A program made the position numbers and the translations under genes. A stretch of DNA of 64,000 nucleotides from Novosphingobium sp. (GTDB lineage: Bacteria > Pseudomonadota > Alphaproteobacteria > Sphingomonadales > Sphingomonadaceae). Location of the stretch: NCBI GenBank assembly GCA_017745295.1, contig JAGHZR010000008.1, positions 128,477 through 192,476 on the forward strand. Direction: 5' to 3'. Shown in pieces: positions 1 to 9,758 of this stretch. The notes beneath the pieces are model-generated. The model was not told the DNA's origin. It did no database searches and saw only the letters and a program-made list of their open reading frames with translations. Position 1 is the stretch's first letter. Each line of letters begins with the position of its first letter.

Positions 1-428
1 GCAACCCCGAGACGACCACGGGCGGCAACGCGCTCAAGTTCTACGCCTCGGTCCGCCTCGACATCCGCCGCACCGGCCAGATCAAGGACCGCGACGATAT
101 CGTCGGCAACGCGACCCGCGTGAAGGTCGTGAAGAACAAGGTCGCGCCGCCGTTCAAGCAGGTCGAATTCGACATCATGTACGGCGAGGGCATTTCCAAG
201 ATCGGCGAAATCCTCGACCTCGGCGTCAAGGCCGGCATCGTCGAGAAGTCGGGCGCCTGGTTCAGCTACGATTCGATCCGCATCGGTCAGGGCCGCGAGA
301 ACGCCAAGACCTATCTGAAGACCAACCCCGAAATCTGCGACCGCCTCGAAAAGGCGATCCGCGCCCAGACCGCCGGTTTGGCCGAAGAAATGATGGTTGG
401 TCCCTCGGCGGAAGACGATATCGAATAA
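1..428 (+). CDS. recA: Recombinase RecA, C-terminal part (5' end outside window)
   Basis: This is the 3' part of RecA, the ATP-dependent strand-exchange protein that also triggers LexA self-cleavage. The reading frame is open from base 3 to the TAA at 426-428 and gives about 141 residues. Visible family sequence includes the L2-loop end '[17 protein letters not shown]', 'RRTGQIK', '[16 protein letters not shown]', 'GEGISK' and the C-terminal domain '[17 protein letters not shown]', ending in the usual acidic tail (EDDIE). The Walker motifs lie upstream of the window. A strong intrinsic terminator follows at 455-487. recN and uvrA in this window carry LexA boxes, so recA is probably in the same SOS regulon, but its promoter is not visible. 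Confidence 0.97.
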   Translation, partial: NPETTTGGNALKFYASVRLDIRRTGQIKDRDDIVGNATRVKVVKNKVAPPFKQVEFDIMYGEGISKIGEILDLGVKAGIVEKSGAWFSYDSIRIGQGRENAKTYLKTNPEICDRLEKAIRAQTAGLAEEMMVGPSAEDDIE

Positions 429-454
429 ATCCTGCGCGTACCCGCAGAACGAAG

Positions 455-487
455 AAAACCCCGGCCCTTGGGCCGGGGTTTTTGTTT
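455..487 (+). terminator. Rho-independent terminator of recA
   Basis: A GC-rich hairpin (AACCCCGGCCC, short loop TT, GGGCCGGGGTT) is followed directly by TTTTGTTTT, 26 bases after the recA stop codon. Confidence 0.9.
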
Positions 488-527
488 TCGGGGTTCGATC
501 GTTTTTCGCCGTTGCACCTATTCCCGT

Positions 528-604
528 CGTCATTGCGAGCGTAGCGAAGCAATCCAGAGTCACGCAGAACCGCTCTGGATTGCTTCGCTACGCTCGTGAT
601 GACG
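528..604. repeat. Dispersed inverted repeat, family R1 (copy 1)
   Basis: Two arms of about 32 bases, 528-559 and 573-604, are near-perfect reverse complements (core GCGTAGCGAAGCAATCCAG) around a 13-base loop. A diverged second copy is at 38907-38991. It is a REP-like intergenic element. The rest of the gap (605-771) shows no gene and is the leader of alaS. Confidence 0.85.
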
Positions 605-771
605 AAAGCGGTGTGGCGAGTGGGTGTGGGATGCAGGGTATAAGCCCACCGCCCAAACCCGTGGCGCAGATGCAACACACCTGCACCGCCGCCGCTTATC
701 GCGAGAACCGAACAGTCTGACCGCAGCAACCCGCTTGCCGCCGCCGCGTCGCTGGATTATCGGCGCGTTCT

Positions 772-3432
772 ATGCACACGACCAACGAAATCCGCCGGTC
801 CTTCCTCGACTATTTCGCCAGCAATGGTCACGAGGCCGTTCAGTCCGCGCCGCTCGTTCCTTACAACGACCCGACGCTGATGTTCGTGAATGCCGGCATG
901 GTGCCGTTCAAGAACGTGTTCACGGGTCTTGAAACGCCCTTCGCGCCGCGCGCCACGTCCTCGCAGAAGTGCGTCCGCGCCGGCGGCAAGCACAACGATC
1001 TCGACAACGTCGGCTACACCGCGCGCCACCACACGTTCTTCGAAATGCTCGGCAACTTCTCGTTCGGCGACTATTTCAAGGAACAGGCGATCACCCACGC
1101 CTGGACCCTGCTGACCAAGGAATGGGGCCTCCCGGTCGAGAAGCTGCTCGTCACCGTCTACCACACCGACGACGAAGCCTTCGACCTCTGGAAGAAGGTC
1201 GCGGGCTTGCCGGAATCGAAGATCATCCGCATCCCCACGAAGGACAACTTCTGGGCGATGGGCGACGAAGGCCCTTGCGGTCCCTGCTCGGAAATCTTCT
1301 TCGACCACGGCGACCACATCTGGGGCGGCCCTCCGGGATCGCCGGAAGAGGACGGCGACCGCTTCATCGAGATCTGGAACCTCGTGTTCATGCAGTTCGA
1401 GCAGTCGGCGGGCGAGATCGTCGGCAACCTGCCGAAGCCCTCGATCGACACCGGCATGGGCCTTGAGCGTATCTCGGCGGTAATGCAGGGCGTGCACGAC
1501 AACTACGACATCGACACCTTCAAGGCGCTGATCGCCGCCTCGGAAAGCCTGACCGGCGTCGCCGCGCAGGGCGAGCAGCGCGCCAGCCACCGCGTCATTG
1601 CCGACCACTTGCGCTCGACCAGCTTCCTCCTGGCCGACGGTGTGCTGCCGTCGAACGAGGGCCGCGGCTACGTCCTGCGCCGCATCATGCGCCGCGCCAT
1701 GCGCCACGCCCACCTGCTCGGCGCCCGCGATCCGCTGATGCACCGTCTGGTGCCCGCGCTCGTCGCCGAAATGGGCCAGGCCTATCCGGAACTCGGCCGC
1801 GCCCAGCCGCTGATCGAGGAAACCCTGGAGCGCGAGGAAGTGCAGTTCCGCCGCACCCTCGCCAACGGCCTCAAGCTGCTCGACGAAGCGACCGGCGATA
1901 TGGGCGAAGGCGGCGAACTTCCCGGCGAAACCGCGTTCAAGCTCTACGACACGTACGGCTTCCCTTACGATCTGACCGAAGACGCGCTGCGTTCGCGCGG
2001 CATTGCCGTCGACCGCGCCGGTTTCGACGCCGCCATGGCGCAGCAGAAGGCCGCCGCCCGCGCCGCGTGGAAGGGCTCGGGTCAGGCCGCCGACAGCGAA
2101 GTCTGGTTCGACATCGCCGAGCGCGAAGGCGCCAGCGAGTTCACCGGCTATGCCTCGACCACCGGCGAAGGCCAGGTCGTGGCGCTGGTGAAGGACGGCA
2201 AGGAAGTCCAGTCCGCCACGGCGGGCGAAGCGGTCGTGGTGCTGACCAACCAGACGCCGTTCTACGGCGAATCGGGCGGTCAGGAAGGCGATCGCGGCAC
2301 GATCCTCGGCGGGAACGGCCTGAAGATCGTCGTGACCGACACCGCCAAGCCGCTCGGCCGTCTTCACGCGATGAGCGGCACGGTCGAGGCAGGCACGATC
2401 AAGGTCGGCGATGCCGTCAACCTCAAGGTCGATGCCGAGCGCCGCGATGCCGTGCGCGCCAACCACTCGGCCACGCACTTGCTTCATGCCGCGCTGCGGA
2501 ACCGTCTGGGCGATCACGTCACCCAGAAGGGCTCGCTGGTCGCCGCCGAGCGCCTGCGTTTCGACTACTCGCACCCCAAGGCGCTCGAAGCCGAGGACAT
2601 CGCGGCGATCGAAGCCGAAGTGAACGCGGAAATCCGCGCCAACGATCCGGTGCTCACCCGCCTGATGACGCCCGACGACGCCATCGAAGCAGGCGCCATG
2701 GCGCTGTTCGGCGAGAAGTACGGCGATGAAGTGCGCGTGCTCTCGATGGGCCGCAGCGCCAAGACCGAAGCGGGCGAGCGCACTTATTCGGTCGAGCTGT
2801 GCGGCGGCACCCACGTGCGCGCCACCGGCGACATCGGCGTGTTCCGCATCGTTTCGGAATCTGCGGTCTCTTCGGGCGTGCGCCGCATCGAGGCGCTGAC
2901 CGGCGAAGGCGCGCGCCAGTGGCTGGTGGCCCGCGAGGAAGCGCTGAAGGGCGCCGCCAGCGCGCTGCGCACGACGCCGGAAGACGTCGAGGCCCGCGTC
3001 ACCGCGCTGCTCGACGAGCGCCGCAAGCTCGAACGCGAACTGGCCGAAGCCAAGAAGGCGCTGGCGCTGGGCGGCGGCTCGGGCAATGCCGAAGCGGCTG
3101 ACGAGGAAGTGAACGGCGTGAAGTTCTCGGGCCAGGTCCTCGACGGCCTCGATCCCAAGGAACTGCGCGGGTTGCTCGATCAGGCCAAGCAGCGCATGGG
3201 CTCGGGCGTCGCGGCGATCGTCGCGGTGAACGAGGGCAAGGCGAGCATCGCCGCTGCCGTCACTGAAGACCTCACCGGCACGATCAGCGCCGTCGATCTC
3301 GTCCGCAAGGGCGTGGAGACGCTGGGCGGCAAGGGCGGCGGCGGCCGCGCCGACATGGCGCAGGGCGGCGGTCCCGACGGCGACAAGGCGGCGGATGCCA
3401 TCGCTGCCGTGAAGGCCGTGCTGGCGGGGTGA
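772..3432 (+). CDS. alaS: Alanine--tRNA ligase
   Basis: Class II alanyl-tRNA synthetase (886 aa) that charges tRNA-Ala in the cytoplasm and hydrolyses mischarged Ser/Gly-tRNA-Ala. The N-terminal catalytic domain starts '[19 protein letters not shown]' and contains the class II signatures '[11 protein letters not shown]' and '[15 protein letters not shown]'. The editing domain has the zinc motif HSATH (H565, H569) and C677-GGTH681. A coiled coil near residues 745-765 ([16 protein letters not shown]) and a glycine-rich C-Ala tail ([16 protein letters not shown]) complete the full-length architecture. The ATG at 772 fits the family N-terminus. Its stop codon overlaps the GTG start of the next ORF, so the two may be translationally coupled. 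Confidence 0.98.
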   Translation: MHTTNEIRRSFLDYFASNGHEAVQSAPLVPYNDPTLMFVNAGMVPFKNVFTGLETPFAPRATSSQKCVRAGGKHNDLDNVGYTARHHTFFEMLGNFSFGDYFKEQAITHAWTLLTKEWGLPVEKLLVTVYHTDDEAFDLWKKVAGLPESKIIRIPTKDNFWAMGDEGPCGPCSEIFFDHGDHIWGGPPGSPEEDGDRFIEIWNLVFMQFEQSAGEIVGNLPKPSIDTGMGLERISAVMQGVHDNYDIDTFKALIAASESLTGVAAQGEQRASHRVIADHLRSTSFLLADGVLPSNEGRGYVLRRIMRRAMRHAHLLGARDPLMHRLVPALVAEMGQAYPELGRAQPLIEETLEREEVQFRRTLANGLKLLDEATGDMGEGGELPGETAFKLYDTYGFPYDLTEDALRSRGIAVDRAGFDAAMAQQKAAARAAWKGSGQAADSEVWFDIAEREGASEFTGYASTTGEGQVVALVKDGKEVQSATAGEAVVVLTNQTPFYGESGGQEGDRGTILGGNGLKIVVTDTAKPLGRLHAMSGTVEAGTIKVGDAVNLKVDAERRDAVRANHSATHLLHAALRNRLGDHVTQKGSLVAAERLRFDYSHPKALEAEDIAAIEAEVNAEIRANDPVLTRLMTPDDAIEAGAMALFGEKYGDEVRVLSMGRSAKTEAGERTYSVELCGGTHVRATGDIGVFRIVSESAVSSGVRRIEALTGEGARQWLVAREEALKGAASALRTTPEDVEARVTALLDERRKLERELAEAKKALALGGGSGNAEAADEEVNGVKFSGQVLDGLDPKELRGLLDQAKQRMGSGVAAIVAVNEGKASIAAAVTEDLTGTISAVDLVRKGVETLGGKGGGGRADMAQGGGPDGDKAADAIAAVKAVLAG

Positions 3433-3920
3433 TCCTTCGGGAGAATACCCGCAAGACCTTGGCCTTCGCAGGCTTTGGGCTATGGCTGGGATCGTCTCTC
3501 ATGCCTTGGTTCGGCGGCTTGGCGAAGCATGAAATCGAGTGCCGTGGACATGTACCTGTCCACGGCACTTTCGACGATTGCTTCAACGACTACATACCGT
3601 TCCTGGAAATCGGCGCGCCGATTCTGGCCGTGCCGCTGTTGGTTCTGTTCGGCTCATTCGCGATGGCAGTGTGGTCGCCGCCGCCGCATCTGCGGCGACA
3701 TGCCTGGCGACTTGCGCCCGGTTCGGGAACGGCAGCCTATCACCCCAATTTCGTGATCGTGTGTCTGATCGGGGTTGCGTGGTGCCTCTGGCGGGCGTGG
3801 CTCTATCCGCTCGACGAATTGGCCTTTCCGTTCGAGGCGTTCTGGCTGGTCTTCGCGGCATGGTTCGCAGGAGCTGCCTTCGTTTGCTGGCATGATGCAA
3901 GGGAGGCCGAGGATGAATGA
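3429..3920 (+). CDS. Small integral membrane protein of unknown function
   Basis: I do not recognise this 163-aa protein. It has about four hydrophobic segments (near residues 10-25, 40-63, 105-125 and 130-153), a central proline/arginine-rich stretch ([17 protein letters not shown]) and an acidic end (DAREAEDE). The GTG at 3429 overlaps the alaS stop codon and suits translational coupling, but an internal start is possible. Its last 8 bases overlap the start of the glutaminase gene, so alaS, this gene and glsA look like one transcript. Base composition matches the neighbours. Function is open; only membrane location is supported. Confidence 0.7.
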   Translation: MILRENTRKTLAFAGFGLWLGSSLMPWFGGLAKHEIECRGHVPVHGTFDDCFNDYIPFLEIGAPILAVPLLVLFGSFAMAVWSPPPHLRRHAWRLAPGSGTAAYHPNFVIVCLIGVAWCLWRAWLYPLDELAFPFEAFWLVFAAWFAGAAFVCWHDAREAEDE

Positions 3921-4845
3921 CCTCTCCGCCATCGTCACGGCCATCGCCGGGGAAATGCGTGAGGTCGGCAGTCGGGGGACGGTTGCCGACTATATCCCGC
4001 CGCTGGCCGCCGTGCCGCTGGACAAGTTCGGCATGGCGGTGGTCATGGCGGACGGCGAGGTCCATGTCGCGGGCGATGCCGACGAAGCGTTCTCGATCCA
4101 GTCGATCTCGAAGGTCTTCGCCCTCACGCTCGCGCTTGGCGCGGTGGGGGATCAGCTGTGGGAGCGGGTGGGGCGCGAGCCTTCGGGAAGTGCGTTCAAC
4201 TCGATCGTCCAGCTGGAAACCGAGCACGGCATTCCCCGCAATCCCTTCATCAACGCCGGGGCCATCGTCGTCACCGACGTGCTGCTGGGGCGGCTGCAAC
4301 CGCGCGAGGCGATCGGGCAGATGCTGCGCTTCGTGCGCGAACTGGCGGGCGACGAGAGCATCGCCATCGACGAAACGGTCGCCGCCGCCGAGCGCGAGAC
4401 GGGCTTCCGCAACCGCGCGCTGGCCAATTACATGCGCGCCTTCGGCACCGTCCGCGGCGATGTCGAATTGGTGCTGGGGACCTATTTTCACTTCTGCGCG
4501 CTCGCCATGAGTTGCCGCCAACTGGCGCTCGCGGGGCGCTACCTGATGGACGGCGGGCGTTCCGACGGCCACCGCATCATCAGCGAGAAGCGGGCGCGGC
4601 GCATCAATGCGCTGATGATGTCCTGCGGCCACTACGACAATTCCGGCGACTTTGCCTATCGCATCGGCTTGCCTGGAAAGTCGGGCGTGGGCGGCGGCAT
4701 TCTCGCGGTGGCGCCGGGGATCGCCAGCGTCGCGGTGTGGTCGCCCGGTCTCAACGAGAGCGGCAATTCCCGGCTCGGCCAGATGGCGCTGGAGCGGCTC
4801 GTCCAGCGCACCGGATGGTCGGTGTTCGAGCCGCGCGCGATCTAA
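3913..4845 (+). CDS. glsA: Glutaminase A
   Basis: Serine-dependent beta-lactamase-like glutaminase (310 aa) that hydrolyses L-glutamine to glutamate and ammonia. The catalytic S-x-x-K motif is S64-I-S-K67 in '[12 protein letters not shown]'. Other family blocks are '[14 protein letters not shown]', '[15 protein letters not shown]', '[10 protein letters not shown]', '[18 protein letters not shown]' and '[14 protein letters not shown]'. Length is typical for the GlsA/YbgJ/YneH family. The ATG at 3913 is preceded by AGGGAGG, and longer frames upstream have no family sequence. It overlaps the end of the preceding membrane gene by 8 bp. Confidence 0.95.
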   Translation: MNDLSAIVTAIAGEMREVGSRGTVADYIPPLAAVPLDKFGMAVVMADGEVHVAGDADEAFSIQSISKVFALTLALGAVGDQLWERVGREPSGSAFNSIVQLETEHGIPRNPFINAGAIVVTDVLLGRLQPREAIGQMLRFVRELAGDESIAIDETVAAAERETGFRNRALANYMRAFGTVRGDVELVLGTYFHFCALAMSCRQLALAGRYLMDGGRSDGHRIISEKRARRINALMMSCGHYDNSGDFAYRIGLPGKSGVGGGILAVAPGIASVAVWSPGLNESGNSRLGQMALERLVQRTGWSVFEPRAI

Positions 4846-4874
4846 CGCCTCGTCTTTCAACGCTGCTCTCAACA

Positions 4875-4955
4875 CCGCTCAGGCTGAGCTTGTCGAAGCC
4901 CCCGGCGGCGTGGCGCTGTGCCTCCCATCCTTCGACAAGCTCAGGATGAGCGGGG
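4875..4955. repeat. Dispersed inverted repeat, family R2 (copy 1)
   Basis: The arm CTCAGGCTGAGCTTGTCGAA (within 4875-4898) faces an inverted arm CTTCGACAAGCTCAGGATGA (4930-4955). The same element recurs at 18231-18304, 40788-40939 and inside uvrA at 44142-44210. Confidence 0.85.
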
Positions 4956-5013
4956 TGTAGGACGTTCAGGATGAACGGGGAGGGAGGCCGCCAAGCATTG
5001 GGCAGGCTCTGTC

Positions 5014-6819
5014 CTAGACCTTCTCAGGCTGGCGCAACTGGCCCGACTTGAGCGCCGGTTTCTGCGAGAGGCCACCCTGCTGCATGATCTGCTCGCGGAA
5101 TTCGTCGCGCTTTTCGTGGATCGAGGCGATCACCGGGCCCATCGCCACGCCGATCTCGACCAGTGCGGCTTCGGAAAGCTGGAGCGAGCTTTCCAGCGTC
5201 TCCGGCACCGAATGCGTGGCCCCGGCGCGGTAGAGCACGGCGGCGTGCTCGGCGTCGCGGGCGCGGGCGATGATTGGCAGGTCGGGGAAGTCGGCGCGCA
5301 GCTTGCGGACGATGCGCTGGGCCGTCACCGGCTCGTCCATCGTCAGGATCACCGCCGCCGCGCTCGCCGCGCCGAAGCGCAGCATCGCGTCGCCGCGTCC
5401 GGCGTCACCGAAAGCGACCGTATAGCCGTGGCGGCGACCGTCGGTGACGAGGTCGGTATTGCTGTCCACCGCGAGGTAGGGGCGGCCGTGGCGCGCCAGC
5501 ATGTCGGCGACGAGCCGTCCGACGCGGCCGAAGCCGACGATCAGCACGCGCGGCTTGTCCGGCGCCTCGGCGGGCTGGTGCGGGGTCTCCACGCTGTCCA
5601 CCTGCCGGGCCAGCATCTTGCCGATCATCGACAGCAGCGGCGTGACCGTCAGCCCGAGGGCGGTGACGATCTGCCAGAACATCGCCGTGCCGGGCTGGAT
5701 CAGCTGCGCCGCGCCTGCCGCGCTCAGCACGATCAGCGTGGTCTCCGAAGGGCTGGACATGAGGATGCCGGTCTCGGTCGCGGTGCCGCGCCGCGCGCCC
5801 ATCATGCGCAGCAGCAGGCCGGTGACGGTGGACTTGAGCAGCACCACCCCGACCGTGGCGATCAGGATCGAGGCGAGGTTCTCCCAGACGATCCGCAAGT
5901 CGATGCTCATGCCGATGGTGATGAGGAACACCCCGAGCGCGAGACCCTTGAACGGCTCGATGATCTGCTCGACTTCGGTGTGGTATTCGGTCTCGGCGAT
6001 CAGCAGCCCCGCGACGAGCGCGCCGACGATCGGCGAGAGGCCGGTGGCGCCGGTCGCCAGCGAGGCGAGGATCACCACCAGCAGGCTCGCGGCGAGGAAC
6101 AGCTCCGGGCTCTTGGTGCGCGCCGCCTGGGCGAAGAGCGGCGGCAACAGGTAGCGGCCCAGCACCAGCAGCGCGGTGATGACCAGCGTGCCCCAGACCA
6201 GCGTGTGGATCAGCCCGTCCACGCCCGCGCCCTTGGCATGGGGAGCGAGCGCGCCGAGCAGGAAGATGATCGGCACCAGCGCGATATCCTCGAACAGCAG
6301 CATCGCCAGCGCGGCGCGGCCGACCGGGGTGGTCGTGTCGGTCATCTTCAGGACCAGCGCGGTCGACGACAGGGCGAGTGCGAGGCCCAGCGCCATGGCG
6401 CCGGAAAAGCCCTGTCCGATCGCGGCGAAGAAGAAGGTGAGGGCGCTGCCGGTCAGGATCAGTTCCAGCGATCCCAGTCCGAACACGAATCTGCGCATCG
6501 CCCACAATCGCCCGAACGAGAGTTCAAGGCCGATCGAGAACAGCAGCAGGATGATGCCGAACTCGGCGAATATCTCCAGCCCGTCGGGGTCGGTGATCGT
6601 CACCCAGGACAGCCACGGGGTGTCGAACACCAGCCTTCCCAGCCCGAACGGCCCGACCAGCAGGCCGACGAGGATGAAGCCGATCACCGGAGTGATGCGG
6701 AATCGGTTGAACACGGGAATCACGATGCCCGCCGCGCCGAGGATCACGAGCGCGTCGGAGAGGACCGGAGAGGAGAGTGCGTTGCTGCCTGCCATTATCT
6801 TTCCGACTATGGCAGGCAC
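5014..6819 (-). CDS. Kef-type monovalent cation:proton antiporter with TrkA-N domain
   Basis: CPA2-family antiporter (601 aa) of the inner membrane, similar to KefB/KefC/YbaL. Residues about 10-400 form a 12-13 helix Na+/H+-exchanger fold (start 'VLSDALVILGAAGIVIPVF', then 'FAEFGIILLLFSIGLELS' and 'ALSSTALVLKMT'). Residues about 425-540 form a Rossmann RCK/TrkA-N domain with the nucleotide motif 'VGFGRVGRLVADMLARHG' and 'VTAQRIVRKLRADFPDLPI'. The ion cannot be read from sequence; K+ efflux is the family inference. A second in-frame ATG lies 8 codons in (6795). It is convergent with glsA and divergent from bamD. Confidence 0.9.
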   Translation of the reverse strand: MPAIVGKIMAGSNALSSPVLSDALVILGAAGIVIPVFNRFRITPVIGFILVGLLVGPFGLGRLVFDTPWLSWVTITDPDGLEIFAEFGIILLLFSIGLELSFGRLWAMRRFVFGLGSLELILTGSALTFFFAAIGQGFSGAMALGLALALSSTALVLKMTDTTTPVGRAALAMLLFEDIALVPIIFLLGALAPHAKGAGVDGLIHTLVWGTLVITALLVLGRYLLPPLFAQAARTKSPELFLAASLLVVILASLATGATGLSPIVGALVAGLLIAETEYHTEVEQIIEPFKGLALGVFLITIGMSIDLRIVWENLASILIATVGVVLLKSTVTGLLLRMMGARRGTATETGILMSSPSETTLIVLSAAGAAQLIQPGTAMFWQIVTALGLTVTPLLSMIGKMLARQVDSVETPHQPAEAPDKPRVLIVGFGRVGRLVADMLARHGRPYLAVDSNTDLVTDGRRHGYTVAFGDAGRGDAMLRFGAASAAAVILTMDEPVTAQRIVRKLRADFPDLPIIARARDAEHAAVLYRAGATHSVPETLESSLQLSEAALVEIGVAMGPVIASIHEKRDEFREQIMQQGGLSQKPALKSGQLRQPEKV

Positions 6820-6873
6820 GGCGCGACAGACAATGGCGAAGCGGCCCTGTTCACGGGTATTTCTGCGTTTGCA

Positions 6874-6891
6874 CAGGAGCGCGCGCTCCTG
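6874..6891. repeat. 18-bp perfect palindrome between the antiporter gene and bamD
   Basis: The palindrome CAGGAGCGCGCGCTCCTG sits in the divergent intergenic region, about 55 bases upstream of the antiporter start and 74 bases upstream of bamD. It could be an operator or a hairpin in either leader. No regulator family is evident. Confidence 0.5.
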
Positions 6892-6964
6892 CTGTCCACG
6901 CTAAAGTGTATCCCCGCGCAACTTCACTTGGCGTTCAGCAAACCGCTGGCTATAGACCGGCCCC

Positions 6965-7762
6965 ATGTTCGAACGCTCGCGCTTCAAGATCGCCCTCGCC
7001 GCCGCCGCTACCGGGGCGCTCGTATTGACCGCCGGATGTGCCGGGCGTGGAGGCGGCAACAAGGATACCGCCTATGTCGCGCGCGACGTGGACACGCTCT
7101 ATGCCGCCGCGCAGGAACGCCTGAATCAGGGCCGCACCCGCCAGGCCGCCGCGCTGTTCGACGAAGTCGAGCGCCAGCACCCCTATTCGCCCTGGGCCCG
7201 CCGCGCCCAGCTGATGAGCGCCTTCAGCTACTACGCCGCGCGCGACTATACCAAGTCGATCCAGTCGGCGCAGCGCTTCCTGTCGATCCACCCGGGCAAC
7301 AAGGACGCGCCTTACGCCTACTACCTGATCGCCATCTGCTACTACGAGCAGGTCAGCGACGTGACGCGCGACCAGAAGACCACCGAGCAGGCCAAGCAGG
7401 CGCTTACCGACGTGATGCGCCGCTATCCGAACTCGCCTTATGCCTCGGACGCCAAGCTCAAGATCGACCTCGTGAACGATCACCTCGCGGGCAAGGAAAT
7501 GACCATCGGCCGCGCCTATGAGGCCAGCGGCAAGTGGCTGGCCGCCACGCTGCGCTTCCGCAACGTCGTCGACAATTTCCAGACCACCAGCCACGCACCC
7601 GAAGCGCTGTTCCGCCTTGTCGAAGGCTACCTCGCGCTCGGCGTTCCCGACGAGGCGCAGAAGGCCGCCGCCGTGCTTGAACACAACTATCCGAACAGCA
7701 AGTGGTACGACCGCGCCTACAAGCTGATGGGTAAGTACGCGCCGCAAGACGTCACGGCCTGA
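6965..7762 (+). CDS. bamD: Outer membrane protein assembly factor BamD (lipoprotein)
   Basis: Essential lipoprotein of the BAM complex that inserts beta-barrel proteins into the outer membrane (265 aa). A signal peptide ends in the lipobox LTAGC with the lipidated cysteine at residue 25. TPR-like helices follow, including 'LYAAAQERLNQGRTRQAAAL', 'FDEVERQHPYSPWARRAQLM', 'YTKSIQSAQRFLSIHPGN' and 'DAPYAYYLIAICYYEQ', which are characteristic of ComL/BamD. The C-terminal block 'AAAVLEHNYPNSKWYDRAY' is also conserved. It is followed after 73 bp by recN, a synteny common in alphaproteobacteria. Confidence 0.95.
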   Translation: MFERSRFKIALAAAATGALVLTAGCAGRGGGNKDTAYVARDVDTLYAAAQERLNQGRTRQAAALFDEVERQHPYSPWARRAQLMSAFSYYAARDYTKSIQSAQRFLSIHPGNKDAPYAYYLIAICYYEQVSDVTRDQKTTEQAKQALTDVMRRYPNSPYASDAKLKIDLVNDHLAGKEMTIGRAYEASGKWLAATLRFRNVVDNFQTTSHAPEALFRLVEGYLALGVPDEAQKAAAVLEHNYPNSKWYDRAYKLMGKYAPQDVTA

Positions 7763-7820
7763 GGGTTTGCCGGAAGAGGCGGCGCACAAAGATGCGTGAC
7801 GGACGGTCTGGTATCCGCTA

Positions 7821-7835
7821 GAACGGAACGCGAAC
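7821..7835 (+). promoter_or_regulatory. LexA (SOS) box of recN
   Basis: GAACGGAACGCGAAC matches the alphaproteobacterial LexA consensus GAAC-N7-GAAC exactly. It ends at the base before the recN ATG, so bound LexA would cover the ribosome-binding region and start codon. Confidence 0.85.
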
Positions 7836-9497
7836 ATGCTGAACCGCCTCTCCATCCGCAATATCGTGCTGATCGAAGCGCTCGACCTCGATTTTGCGAG
7901 AGGGCTGGGCGTTCTCACGGGTGAGACCGGCGCGGGCAAGTCGATCCTGCTCGACGCGCTGGGCCTCGTCATCGGCAACCGCGCCGACAGCGGCCTCGTC
8001 CGCGCCGGAGAGGCCCGCGCCACCGTCACCGCCAGTTTCGAGTTCCCGCAGCTTCCTGCCGCGCTGCGCGCCGTGCTCGACGATGCCGAGGTGGAGATCG
8101 AGCCGGGCGAGCCGCTGATCCTCAAGCGCCAGCTCAAGGCCGACGGCGGCAGCCGCGCCTTCCTCAACGACCAGCCGGTCGGCGTCGCCCTGCTGCGCGA
8201 GATCGCCCCCGCACTCGTCGAGATCCACGGCCAGCACGACGATCGCGGCCTCGTCAATTCCAAGGGCCATCGCGCCCTGCTAGACCGCTTCGCCGGGGGC
8301 GATGTCGCGGGCGTGGAAGCGGCATGGAAGGCCTGGCGCACAGCGCAGACCGCGCTCGACAGTGCCCGCGCGCAAGTCGCCAAGGCGGCCGAGGACCAGG
8401 ACCTGTTGCTCGCCCACCTCGCCGAACTCGATGCCCTTGCCCCGCTGGAAGGCGAGGAAGAGGAACTCGCCCAGGCCCGCGCGGGGATGCAGAAGGGCGA
8501 GAAGCTCTCGGACGATCTCGTCGCGCTCCAGCATCTCTGGAACGGCTCCGATTCGGCACTGGCCACCTTGCGCGGTGCCTCGCGCCGTCTCGACCGGATC
8601 GCCGGGGAACACCCGTTGCTGGCCGAGGCGCTCGAAGCGCTCGACCGCGCCGTGATCGAGGCGAGCGAGGCGGAAGACCGGCTCGACCGCGCCGCCGAGG
8701 CGCTGGCCTTCGATCCCGACGAACTCGACCGCATTGAGACCCGCCTGTTCGACCTCCGCGCCGCCGCCCGCAAGCAGGGCTGCCAGGTCGACGATCTGCC
8801 CGAAAAGATGCGTGAGATGCGCAGCGCGCTCGACGCCATCGAGGGCGGAGAGGGCCATGTCGCGGCCCTCGAACGCACTGCGCAGAAGGCCGCGCTGGCC
8901 TACCGCGAGCAGGCCGAGGCGCTGCACGACCTTCGCCGCTCCGCCGCCAAGCGGCTCGACAAGGCGGTCGCCGCCGAACTCGCGCCGCTCAAGCTCGACG
9001 CCGCGCGGTTCCAGACCTCGGTGATCCGCCTGCCCGAGGAGCGCTGGAACGTACAGGGCATGGACGCGGTCGAATTCCTCATCAGCACCAACCCCGGCAC
9101 GGATTTCGCCCCTCTGGCCAAGATCGCCTCGGGCGGCGAACTCTCGCGCTTCATTCTTGCGCTCAAGGTGGCGCTGGCGGAAGAAGGCGGCGCGGCCACG
9201 GTGATCTTCGACGAGATCGACCGCGGCGTCGGCGGCGCGGTGGCGAGCGCCATCGGCGAACGCCTGGCCCGGCTCGCCTCGGACGGGCAGCTGCTCGCCG
9301 TCACCCATAGCCCGCAAGTCGCGGCGCGCGGGCGGCGGCACTACATGATCGCCAAGTCCAGCGAGGGGACGGTTACGCGCACGTCCGTGGCGTTGCTGGA
9401 TGACGGCGAGCGCAAGGAAGAGATCGCGCGGATGCTCTCCGGAGCCGAGGTGACGGCTGAGGCTCGGGCGCAGGCGGATCGGTTGTTGGAAGTTTAA
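7836..9497 (+). CDS. recN: DNA repair protein RecN
   Basis: SMC-like ATPase (553 aa) acting in double-strand-break repair with RecA. The N-terminal Walker A is 'GETGAGKS' (residues 29-36), with 'EIHGQHDDRGL' typical of RecN. Two coiled-coil arms (about residues 150-370) separate it from the C-terminal ATPase half, which has signature 'IASGGELSRFILALK', Walker B 'TVIFDEIDRGVGGAVA' and 'LAVTHSPQVAARG'. Length is typical. The ATG at 7836 directly follows the LexA box, and no Shine-Dalgarno separate from the box is apparent. Confidence 0.97.
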   Translation: MLNRLSIRNIVLIEALDLDFARGLGVLTGETGAGKSILLDALGLVIGNRADSGLVRAGEARATVTASFEFPQLPAALRAVLDDAEVEIEPGEPLILKRQLKADGGSRAFLNDQPVGVALLREIAPALVEIHGQHDDRGLVNSKGHRALLDRFAGGDVAGVEAAWKAWRTAQTALDSARAQVAKAAEDQDLLLAHLAELDALAPLEGEEEELAQARAGMQKGEKLSDDLVALQHLWNGSDSALATLRGASRRLDRIAGEHPLLAEALEALDRAVIEASEAEDRLDRAAEALAFDPDELDRIETRLFDLRAAARKQGCQVDDLPEKMREMRSALDAIEGGEGHVAALERTAQKAALAYREQAEALHDLRRSAAKRLDKAVAAELAPLKLDAARFQTSVIRLPEERWNVQGMDAVEFLISTNPGTDFAPLAKIASGGELSRFILALKVALAEEGGAATVIFDEIDRGVGGAVASAIGERLARLASDGQLLAVTHSPQVAARGRRHYMIAKSSEGTVTRTSVALLDDGERKEEIARMLSGAEVTAEARAQADRLLEV

Positions 9498-9507
9498 GGG
9501 GAAGATT

Positions 9508-9526
9508 CCGGGGGATGATCCCCCGG
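9508..9526. terminator. Hairpin downstream of recN
   Basis: CCGGGGGATGATCCCCCGG is a perfect inverted repeat 11 bases after the recN stop codon, without a clear T-run. The rest of the gap to 9758 holds a second imperfect inverted pair (CCTATCCGT at 9555-9563 and ACGGATAGG at 9619-9627) and no gene. Confidence 0.5.
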
Positions 9527-9758
9527 ACCCTCGGAATGTCAACGCCGTGCGCCACCTATCCGTAGTGCGCTCCCTGCGGCGCAGCCATTAAGTCTCCCGA
9601 CGCAGCCATGGGCGCGCAACGGATAGGCTTGGCATGACCTCGACATTCCTGGGGGTGCAGGGGGGCTATGCTCCCCTGCTTTTCCTTTTCTTCCTTTGCA
9701 CTGAGAAACAGCAAGCCTAGTGTCCGCCCGATCAATCCCCCCAGACGGACCATACCCC

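Noticed and set aside
757..2814. Long open frame on the minus strand opposite alaS
   Set aside because: It mirrors the strong third-position GC bias of alaS; its composition is His/Gly/Arg/Ala-rich without any family motif, while alaS has full domains.
5116..7521. 801-codon plus-strand frame opposite the Kef-type gene and running into bamD in another frame
   Set aside because: Gln/Arg/Asp-rich low-complexity product without motifs; conflicts with two well-supported genes.
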